Source: Deltaproteobacteria bacterium (lineage in GTDB: Bacteria; Desulfobacterota; Desulfarculia; Adiutricales; Adiutricaceae). From it: 18,292 nt of DNA. The stretch spans positions 1 to 18,292 of the forward strand of contig JAITJB010000085.1 in the NCBI GenBank assembly GCA_031279155.1, written 5' to 3'. The position numbers and the translations under genes are program-made. The notes below the pieces were generated by a model. The model saw nothing but the letters and a program-made list of their open reading frames with translations, had not been told where the DNA came from and did not search any database. Below are positions 6,462-12,512 of this stretch, one piece after another. How positions within the stretch are numbered: position 1 is the first letter of the stretch; the number at the start of each line of letters is the position of its first letter.

Positions 6462-7925
6462 ATGACTTCCACCCACTCTCACTTAAGTCCAGAGGGCATT
6501 TCCGAACTATCTAAGATAGTCGGTCAAGCTTACTGCCGAACCGGCAGGCTGGATCTTGAGCTCTACTCTTACGATTCTTCCCCCTTCATTCACTTCCCCG
6601 AAGTCTTAGTCCTCCCGGGCACAGTTGAAGAAGTTGCGGCCATTACCGCCCTATGCCATCGCCGCCATTGGCCGCTGACGGCTCGCGGCGCCGGGACTTC
6701 GCTCTCCGGCGGGGCCGTATCTTACTTAGGCGGCGTGGCCATGAGCTTAACTAGACTCGATAGGATCTTAGAAATCGATCCCATTGAAGAGACTGTCTTA
6801 GTTGAAGCCGGGGTCGTTAACTTGGCCCTCCAAAACGTCTTAGCCCGCCAAGGCTTTATGTTTCCCCCTGATCCGGCCAGTCAAAAGGCCTCGACCATTG
6901 GCGGTAACATTGCCGAAAACGCCGGCGGCATTAAGGGCGTTAAATACGGCATCACCAAGCACCACGTTTTGGGCTTAGAACTCATCTTAGATGACGGCAG
7001 CACCGTTAAAACCGGGGCCTTAGCCCAGGGCTTAGATGCCGTTGGCCCCGATCTTACGGGCATATTTATGGCTTCCGAAGGAACTCTAGCCATGGTTGTC
7101 CGGGCGCTCTTAAAAATTACCCCACTACCTAATAGCTTTAGGACCGTCTCAGCTGTCTTCGATGATTTAGAGCGATCTGGAAAGGCCGTATCAGCTATCA
7201 TCGCCGCCGGCATCATCCCCACGGCCTTAGAGATCATGGATCACAGGCTTATCGTGGCCTTAGAGGATTATCTCCATCTAGGTTTTCCCACCGACGCCGA
7301 AGCCATGCTCTTAATTGAGCTAGACGGCTTAGGCCCGGAATTAGATGGTCAATACGAAAGAATCTTAACCCTTTGCCGCGAAGCTGGCGCCGTCAGCCTA
7401 GCTCAGGCGGCTACGCCTGAAGAGCGCGATAAGATCTGGCTAGCTAGGCGATCCGGTAACGGCGCCATGGGCCGCATCAAGCAGGGCTGCATAGTCCAAG
7501 ACGTGACCGTCCCGGTCGTTAAGCTCCCGAGCATGCTAAGCTTAGTTCAAAAGGTAGCCAAAAAGTACGACGTCATCATCGTCCAAATGGCCCACGCCGG
7601 CGACGGTAATCTCCATCCCCACCTACTCTACGATCTTAAAAACGAAGAAGAATACAAAAGGTGCCTTAAAGCTAGCGCCGAAATCTTCCGCGAGGCCTTA
7701 GCCGCCGGCGGGGCTATTACCGGCGAGCACGGAATAGGCTTAGAGAAAGTGGAATTCATGAATGACCAGTTTAATGAAGCGGAACTGGACTTCATGGGGG
7801 CCGTCAAACGGGCCATGGATCCCGACGGCATTTTTAATCCCGGTAAGCTTCTGCCCGAGCGCTGGCAGACCTGGTCGACTAAATCGGATAGTTCGCATAG
7901 TTCGGATGGATTGGAGACTTTATGA
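6462..7925 (+). CDS. glcD: FAD-linked 2-hydroxyacid oxidase subunit GlcD (glycolate/D-lactate type)
   Basis: Flavin-binding catalytic subunit that oxidises glycolate, D-lactate or a similar 2-hydroxyacid to the 2-oxoacid. It has 487 residues, normal for GlcD. The FAD-binding PCMH domain runs from about 45 to 220, with LPGTVEEVAA (51-60), ARGAGTSLSGGA (74-85) and DPASQKASTIGGNIAENAGG (137-156). The C-terminal oxidase domain carries the conserved HAGDGNLHP (378-386) and GEHGIGLEK (421-429). The start is the ATG at 6462, with AAGGCG at 6451-6456. The GTG at 6384 lies inside a hairpin and the ATG at 6441 has no ribosome site. The C-terminus ends in a short Ser-rich tail (about 472-483). It overlaps glcE by 4 bases. 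GlcD and D-lactate dehydrogenases of the Desulfobacterota are close relatives, so the exact substrate is open. Confidence 0.93.
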   Translation: MTSTHSHLSPEGISELSKIVGQAYCRTGRLDLELYSYDSSPFIHFPEVLVLPGTVEEVAAITALCHRRHWPLTARGAGTSLSGGAVSYLGGVAMSLTRLDRILEIDPIEETVLVEAGVVNLALQNVLARQGFMFPPDPASQKASTIGGNIAENAGGIKGVKYGITKHHVLGLELILDDGSTVKTGALAQGLDAVGPDLTGIFMASEGTLAMVVRALLKITPLPNSFRTVSAVFDDLERSGKAVSAIIAAGIIPTALEIMDHRLIVALEDYLHLGFPTDAEAMLLIELDGLGPELDGQYERILTLCREAGAVSLAQAATPEERDKIWLARRSGNGAMGRIKQGCIVQDVTVPVVKLPSMLSLVQKVAKKYDVIIVQMAHAGDGNLHPHLLYDLKNEEEYKRCLKASAEIFREALAAGGAITGEHGIGLEKVEFMNDQFNEAELDFMGAVKRAMDPDGIFNPGKLLPERWQTWSTKSDSSHSSDGLETL

Positions 7926-8974
7926 CTATAACGCCGAGTAGCTTGAGTGAGGCAACCGAGGCCATCAAGGCTCAGGTAGCCGCCGCCAAGCAGGTCCTAC
8001 CGGTGGGCCGCAATTCTAGTAATTTATCGCCTTCTAGCGATAAAGTTGAAATCGTAAGCACGCAAAAACTAGTGGCTATTCATTCCCTAGAGCCCGATAA
8101 CCTTCTAGCCGTTGTTGAGGCCGGGTTAACGGCCGGGGAAGTTCAAAAAAACTTAGCCCCCACCGGACTGTACTGGCCGGTGACCGGACTTTGCGATCAC
8201 ACAATAGGGGCCATCATGAACGAGGGCCTCTTAGGTGTTGAGACCATGGCCCGGGGCACCATGTGCGATTGGGTCTTAGGGGCCACCATGATTGACGCTA
8301 GCGGGCGCCTGATTAGCTCAGGCGGACGTACTCTTAAAAACGTCAGCGGCTACGATCTAACTAGGCTCGCCTGGCGGTCTAGAGGGTCCTTAGCCATGAG
8401 CGCGGCCTTTATCCTAAAACTTCTGCCCAAGCCTAAGGCCTTTGGGGTTTACTGTTGGTCCATCGATTCACCCTCTAAAGCCTCTGATTTAGCCCAAAAA
8501 GTCATCTTATCTAAGATACGCCCTGAGGCCTTGCGTATTGTGGGAGAACCTAAAGATATTAAGATTATCGCCTGGCTGTGCGGTTTTCCGGAGATGGTTT
8601 CGCACCAAAAAGAAAAACTCTCAGAAATTTTAGGTGATATTTCTGAGGAGCAACAAGACGGCTTTAAATACTTTGATGAGCATTCTACTAAGTGGTCCTA
8701 CCGCGATAAGACCCTAAGCCTCCACCAAGGTAGGCGCCGCGAGCTAATAGAATTTGTTAGTCGCCTTGAAAAGATTCAGCCAGATTATTGGCGCTTTGAT
8801 ATCGATCTAGGCGGCGGCCGGGCTCTATTAGGCGAGGGTTTAAAACCAACTGAAAGTAGCCTCCTCCCGGTGGTTCCCATAAGCGATCCCGGCAATATCG
8901 TCCGGCGCCTTAAGGCCTCCATAGATCCCTCTAACGTCTTTTGGCCCTTGAGCCCGGAGCAAAAAAGAGCATGA
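7922..8974 (+). CDS. glcE: FAD-binding subunit GlcE of the 2-hydroxyacid oxidase
   Basis: Second flavin-binding subunit of the glycolate oxidase-type complex, needed with GlcD and GlcF for activity. It has 350 residues, typical of GlcE. It holds a PCMH-type FAD domain with LLAVVEAGLTAGEVQ (61-75), CDWVLGATMID (115-125), and the strongly GlcE-like GGRTLKNVSGYDLTRLAW (134-151) followed by LKLLPKP (165-171). The C-terminal half is poorly conserved, as is usual. The glycine-rich FAD loop near residue 28 reads PVGRNSSN rather than the more usual PRGGGT-like sequence. The start codon overlaps the glcD stop (ATGA), and its own stop overlaps the glcF start the same way, so the three subunits are translationally coupled. 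The presence of GlcE favours a glycolate-oxidase complex over a two-part lactate dehydrogenase. Confidence 0.9.
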   Translation: MTITPSSLSEATEAIKAQVAAAKQVLPVGRNSSNLSPSSDKVEIVSTQKLVAIHSLEPDNLLAVVEAGLTAGEVQKNLAPTGLYWPVTGLCDHTIGAIMNEGLLGVETMARGTMCDWVLGATMIDASGRLISSGGRTLKNVSGYDLTRLAWRSRGSLAMSAAFILKLLPKPKAFGVYCWSIDSPSKASDLAQKVILSKIRPEALRIVGEPKDIKIIAWLCGFPEMVSHQKEKLSEILGDISEEQQDGFKYFDEHSTKWSYRDKTLSLHQGRRRELIEFVSRLEKIQPDYWRFDIDLGGGRALLGEGLKPTESSLLPVVPISDPGNIVRRLKASIDPSNVFWPLSPEQKRA

Positions 8975-10233
8975 ACGACTATAACGAGATCTCCCGCTGC
9001 AATCGCTGCGGCTTTTGCCAAAGTGTCTGCCCGACCTACCTAGCCACCCGCGATGAAACTCAGGTGGCTAGGGGGCGAATCTTTTTAACCCGTATGCTCC
9101 TTGAGGGTCGCTACGATTTTACCAAAGATGAAGACGTACTCGAAAAAGTTAACGACTGCTTACTTTGTCAGGCCTGCGTCGTCAATTGCCCGGCCACGGT
9201 CCGGACTGACGACATCATGCTGGCCGCCAGGCGCGACTTCATGGAGGCTAGAGGCTTATCGCTATTCCAAAAGCTTGTTTACCGAGGCGTGCTATCCCAC
9301 CGCGAGCGGCTGGACCGGACGTCTTTTTTAATGCGCCTCTACGAAAAATCCGGGGCCCGAAACATACTATACGGCAAAACCTTAAGGCGGGCTTTAGATA
9401 GGCTGGTCTACTTTGATTCCTTTTTGCCTTCTGGCCTAAATAAGCCGGCCAGAACTCGCTTAAATGAAAAAATGCCTGCCGTAAATCAGCCGAAAATGAA
9501 GGTCGTCTACTTCTTAGGCTGCGCGTCTAACGTTTTCACTTCCGAGACGGTCTGGTCGGCTGTGGCTTTTTTAAATAAGCTCGATGTCGAGGTCTTAATC
9601 CCCAAGGTCAGCTGCTGCGGCGAACCACACCACACGGGTGGCGACGAGGGCGAGGCTAGACGGCTCGCCAAAAAAAACGTGCCCTTAATCTTTGGCGTTG
9701 AGGCCGATTTTATCGTCACCGACTGCTCGACCTGCGCCAGCGCCCTGCGCCATTATGATAAGATCTTAGGCGACTGCGCCGAAGCTGCGATTGCTAAGCC
9801 TAAACTTAGTAAGGTTATCGATCTGGCTACCTTGGTGACCGAGCACCTAAAACCCTCTTCAATCGATCTTAAGCCCCTTGACATTAAAACCGTCACCTAT
9901 CATGACCCCTGCCACGGCATCCGAGGCTTAGGCGTTAAAGCCGCCCCTCGCGAGATCCTAAAATCCATCCCTGGCTTAGAACTTAAGGAGATGGAAGGGG
10001 CTGACTCCTGCTGCGGCGGAGCGGGATCTTATTGCTTTACCCACCCCACCATGAGCGGCTTAATCTCTACTGGTAAAGTCAATAACATAGCCGCCACCAA
10101 GGCCGAGGCCGTGGTCACCTCGTGCCCGGCTTGTAGCCTCCAACTTGGCGCCGGCCTAAGAAGGGCCGGCTTAGATACCCAGGTCGCCCATCCGGTGGCC
10201 CTGTTAGCTAAGAGCGCCGGGCTAAAAGTATAA
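8971..10233 (+). CDS. glcF: Fe-S subunit GlcF of the 2-hydroxyacid oxidase
   Basis: Iron-sulfur subunit that passes electrons from the flavin subunits towards the membrane pool. It has 420 residues. Two ferredoxin-type 4Fe-4S motifs lie at Cys10, 13, 16, 20 and Cys63, 66, 69, 73. Two CCG (heterodisulfide reductase-like) domains follow. The first has Cys184, Cys215-Cys216-Gly and Cys252-x2-Cys255. The second has Cys314, Cys347-Cys348-Gly-Gly and Cys385-x2-Cys388. All cysteines are intact, so it should be functional. The start is the ATG at 8971 in an ATGA overlap with glcE, with GGAGC at 8956-8960; the TTG start at 8941 is not needed. CCG-domain subunits are also found in lactate dehydrogenase complexes, so the sequence alone does not settle the substrate. 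A repeat array and a bidirectional terminator follow. Confidence 0.94.
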   Translation: MNDYNEISRCNRCGFCQSVCPTYLATRDETQVARGRIFLTRMLLEGRYDFTKDEDVLEKVNDCLLCQACVVNCPATVRTDDIMLAARRDFMEARGLSLFQKLVYRGVLSHRERLDRTSFLMRLYEKSGARNILYGKTLRRALDRLVYFDSFLPSGLNKPARTRLNEKMPAVNQPKMKVVYFLGCASNVFTSETVWSAVAFLNKLDVEVLIPKVSCCGEPHHTGGDEGEARRLAKKNVPLIFGVEADFIVTDCSTCASALRHYDKILGDCAEAAIAKPKLSKVIDLATLVTEHLKPSSIDLKPLDIKTVTYHDPCHGIRGLGVKAAPREILKSIPGLELKEMEGADSCCGGAGSYCFTHPTMSGLISTGKVNNIAATKAEAVVTSCPACSLQLGAGLRRAGLDTQVAHPVALLAKSAGLKV

Positions 10234-10247
10234 AAACCTATTGGCAA

Positions 10248-10397
10248 CCGGGGCCCATAAAACAAACTAAACTTAAAAATAAACCGGGCTCATAAAACAA
10301 ACTAAAAAGCATAAAAACAAGCGGGGCCCATAAGACAAACAGAAAGCATATAAACAAACGGGGCCCATAAAAACATAAGAAACAAAAAACCAAGGCC
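10248..10397 (+). repeat. Tandem repeat, four imperfect copies of about 37 bp
   Basis: Units begin at about 10249, 10285, 10322 and 10360, with spacings of 36, 37 and 38 bases. Each opens with CGGGGCCCATAA or a close variant, followed by an A-rich arm containing ACAAAC. The GGGCCC core is palindromic. The array starts 15 bases after the glcF stop and runs up to the terminator hairpin. No coding potential is seen. Confidence 0.75.
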
Positions 10398-10437
10398 GCC
10401 TATTAACTCCCAAAAGGGTGCTAATAGGCGGCCTTGG
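10381..10437 (-). terminator. 16-bp hairpin terminator of panB, shared with glcF
   Basis: CCAAGGCCGCCTATTA (10390-10405) pairs perfectly with 10422-10437 over a 16-base loop that holds a CCC/GGG mini-stem. On the minus strand the stem is followed by TTTTTTGTTTCTT, a proper T-tract, so it ends panB transcription. On the plus strand the stem may also stop glcF transcripts, but without a good T-tract. Confidence 0.85.
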
Positions 10438-10446
10438 CTATTTGTA

Positions 10447-10490
10447 GCGACTTACTGTTTTATGCGACTTACTGTTTTTTGCGACTTACT
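10447..10490 (-). repeat. 17-bp tandem repeat including the panB stop codon
   Basis: The plus-strand word GCGACTTACT occurs at 10447, 10464 and 10481, an exact period of 17. The third copy contains the panB stop (TTA at 10486-10488, read as TAA on the minus strand) and diverges into the Lys codons of the gene end. The other two copies follow in the 3' untranslated region. Confidence 0.75.
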
Positions 10491-11352
10491 TCTTCTTGCT
10501 GCCAGCCTTAAGGCCCAAGAGCTTTTTAAACTTTTCTTCCTCACCAGGTAGCATTTTGTAGGTATGCTCCTCTTTGGGGAATTTTCCGCTCTTAACTTCT
10601 TTGACGTAATCGGAGATGGCTTTAGTGATGACTTCGGCCACGTTGGCGTATTTCTTTACGAACTTGGGCGTAAAAGCTTGGAACTGCCCGATCATGTCGC
10701 TGACGATTAAAAGCTGACCATCACAGGGGAGGCCCCCGCCAATGGATAAGACCGGAATCGTTAGGGTCTTATGGATAATTTCCGTCACCTCCGGGGGAAT
10801 GGCTTCCACTAAGAGGAGCCTGGCCCCGGCTTCTTCGACGGCCACAGCGTCGTCTAAAGTAAGCTTGGCGGCGTCAGCCGTACGGCCCTGGGCCTTGTGA
10901 CCGCCCAACTGCCCAGAGGACTGAGGGGTAAGGCCAATGTGACCGCAGACGGTGATACCAGCGTCGCTTATAGCTTTAATCCGATCGACAATGCGCACGC
11001 CGCCCTCGAGCTTGACAGCGTCCACGTCGGCCCTCTTTAAAAATAGCCCGGCGTTTAAGACGGCGTCGGAATCAGAGGTCTGGTAGCTCAAAAATGGCAT
11101 GTCGCCGACCACGTAGACATCGGGGGCGCCGCGACGAACGGCTTCGGTGTGATTTAAACACTGCTCCATGGTCACCGGGACTGTACCATTGTAGCCGTAG
11201 ACGCACATACCCAAACTATCGCCAACTAAGATCATGTCTAGTCCGGCGGCTTGCCCAAATTGGGCGGTGGGGTAGTCGTACGAGGTCAGCCAGGCGATTT
11301 TCTCACCCTTGGCTTTCATTTGGTAGAGATCGAGCAGGGATTTTCTGGGCAT
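10486..11352 (-). CDS. panB: 3-methyl-2-oxobutanoate hydroxymethyltransferase PanB
   Basis: Ketopantoate hydroxymethyltransferase, the first committed step of pantothenate and coenzyme A synthesis: it adds a hydroxymethyl group from methylene-tetrahydrofolate to 2-oxoisovalerate. It has 288 residues, slightly long for the family. The TIM-barrel motifs are present: LTSYDYPTA (22-30), ILVGDSLGM (41-49, Asp45), GDMPFLSYQ (83-91, Asp84), VKLEGG (113-118, Lys114), GHIGLTPQS (137-145) and LLLVEAIPPE (179-188, Glu183). Metal and substrate residues are therefore intact. The usual IGIGAG-like loop reads LSIGGGLPCDGQ (202-213), a mild variant. The C-terminus ends in a lysine-rich tail (GSKKK). The start is the ATG at 11350-11352, with AGGAG just upstream. 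No panC or panD is beside it. A terminator separates it from the minus-strand gene upstream, so it should have its own promoter, which I could not pin down. Confidence 0.93.
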   Translation of the reverse strand: MPRKSLLDLYQMKAKGEKIAWLTSYDYPTAQFGQAAGLDMILVGDSLGMCVYGYNGTVPVTMEQCLNHTEAVRRGAPDVYVVGDMPFLSYQTSDSDAVLNAGLFLKRADVDAVKLEGGVRIVDRIKAISDAGITVCGHIGLTPQSSGQLGGHKAQGRTADAAKLTLDDAVAVEEAGARLLLVEAIPPEVTEIIHKTLTIPVLSIGGGLPCDGQLLIVSDMIGQFQAFTPKFVKKYANVAEVITKAISDYVKEVKSGKFPKEEHTYKMLPGEEEKFKKLLGLKAGSKKK

Positions 11353-11370
11353 TTTTACTCCTAAATAGTG

Positions 11371-11405
11371 TCAAAAAAATAAAGCCTTTCTTTACAAGAA
11401 AAGGC
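11371..11405 (-). terminator. Intrinsic terminator of the IS110-like gene
   Basis: On the minus strand GCCTTTTCTT pairs with AAGAAAGGC (11384-11405, one bulge, 3-base loop), followed by TTTATTTTTTT (11373-11383). It lies between the IS110-like gene and panB and would separate their transcription. Confidence 0.7.
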
Positions 11406-11441
11406 AATTGTCTCCCTCATTAATTTTTGGAAACAAAACGA

Positions 11442-12014
11442 TTAAAATAGGTCTTTGAATATAGTGTCCTTTAGGCTCTCCAGCTTCTGGACTTTGGTGG
11501 GCTTACCAGAAGCAAATGATAGGCGCCGGGCGTTTAAAATCTCTTTGGGGCTAGGTTTAATGGGCTCATTTTTGGGGACTAGTTGGCCCTCGAGGTGACT
11601 AAACCTACAAAACACGGCTATGCAGCGGGCGTCATCGTAATTTACGCTGTGCTCTTCGGAGTGCTCTAAATGGGCGTCTTTTACGATGACCACGTGTTGC
11701 CTATAGGATTTTAAGGCGTCATAAAGATCTTCCCAATACGGGCCAGCGTTTTTAACGACGGCCAATTCCACATCATTTCTAGTAAGCCATTTGGCTATCC
11801 GCTTAAATTGCGACTTTTTGTTGTGGAAGAACCTGAGCTCTTCCATGTAAGGCCACCTGATGCAGCCAATGATTTCCGATTGGCTGGCCACCAAGCCCGA
11901 GGTTACGCGATAAAGGACTTCAACTTTATCCTTACCTGTTTTATAGCCTAGAATGTGCTCTTCTATATTGAATGGGCCTTGCTTACCAAAGCCGGTTAAA
12001 TTTTTTATAGACAT
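11442..12014 (-). pseudogene. IS110-family transposase remnant (N-terminal domain only, catalytic residues lost)
   Basis: An open frame of 190 residues that resembles the N-terminal RuvC-like (DEDD) domain of IS110/IS1111 transposases. The stretch ELAVVKNAGPYWEDLYDAL (83-101), then QHVVIVKDAHLEH (106-118), VNYDDARCIAVFCRFSHLEG (124-143) and LVPK tracks the family pattern VAMESTGVYW..VYN.L, VILVNAQHIK, KTDVKDAEWIA.LLR.GLL and F.P in order and spacing. The family's catalytic Glu (MEST) is Lys88-Asn here. The Asp of KTD is replaced (VN), and no IDVSK-like first Asp is seen. Only the DA-type Asp128 remains. The C-terminal serine-containing half is absent. It is therefore not an active transposase, but the frame has no stops, a ribosome site (AGGCGAG) before the ATG at 12014 and its own terminator, so it may still be expressed or adopted for another role. 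The 55 residues upstream of Met-12014 in the longer frame are not credible. Confidence 0.6.
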
Positions 12015-12040
12015 AACTCGCCTGATGAAAAAAAATGCTC

Positions 12041-12216
12041 TAACCAAAAACCGTTTGGTTACCACGCAGCTATAATACCAATTCCGTGGTAAAATGAAAG
12101 AAAAACTTGGCCACCAGAAATTGACATTTTGGTAGCCAAATAAATTTAGCCGGCAAAATAGCGCCGTGGCTATTATCAATAATTGTAATACCTTAGCCTT
12201 GTGAAGTCAAGGCTAA
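12041..12216. repeat. Cluster of inverted repeats upstream of the IS110-like gene
   Basis: Four inverted repeats lie head to tail: TAACCAAA/TTTGGTTA (12041-12061), TTACCACG/CGTGGTAA (12059-12092, 18-base loop), TTGGCCACCA/TGGTAGCCAA (12107-12139, one mismatch) and TTAGCCTTG/CAAGGCTAA (12193-12216, perfect 9-bp stem, 6-base loop). Intact IS110 elements carry a structured non-coding region upstream of the transposase that encodes the guide (bridge) RNA, so this may be a decayed relic of one. It could also be unrelated intergenic structure or a terminator region. Confidence 0.35.
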
Positions 12217-12356
12217 ACTTACATTTGTGGGGATTTCGCCTAAAGGCCTATGTAATCCCATAACTCATGGAAAACATTACCATTATAGCCTAACCCCCAA
12301 AAGGCCAACTCTTTTTTCTATTTTTTTGTCTAAAAAAAAAGCAAACAACTTTTCAA

Positions 12357-12384
12357 TTGCCTCAGGTTTTGATAATATTATATT
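12357..12384 (+). promoter_or_regulatory. Candidate promoter for proS
   Basis: TTGCCT (12357-12362, 4 of 6 to consensus) and TATATT (12379-12384, 5 of 6) are separated by 16 bases in AT-rich DNA. It is the best pair in the region but not strong. Confidence 0.3.
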
Positions 12385-12512
12385 GGCCTTTAATGGCCCT
12401 TTTTTATCGCTACATCTGAGCTGTGCTAGCGACTAAGCCATAAACCATAAGCTTTCCCTAACCTCAAGTTGCGACAAACTTCGTCTTTTTCTTGAGGCTA
12501 AAAAAGAGCATC

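Larger units (their letters stand above)
12015..12512. other. Intergenic region between divergent IS110-like gene and proS
   Basis: No credible gene. The first part is hairpin-rich (listed separately). The second part is very AT-rich, with T and A runs at 12321-12340. The frame at 12227-12436 has neither ribosome site nor recognisable protein character. A weak promoter candidate for proS lies at 12357-12384. Confidence 0.5.

Noticed and set aside
10248..10397. CRISPR array
   Set aside because: The whole unit is repeated with drift, there are no unique spacers between constant repeats, and no cas gene is in the window.
12015..12179. 55-residue N-terminal extension of the IS110-like frame
   Set aside because: It crosses the hairpin cluster, looks like translated non-coding DNA, and the ATG at 12014 has a ribosome site and matches the start of recognisable sequence.
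12227..12436. Small gene of 69 residues upstream of proS
   Set aside because: No ribosome site, composition follows the AT-rich gap with T and A runs, and it crosses the likely proS promoter.
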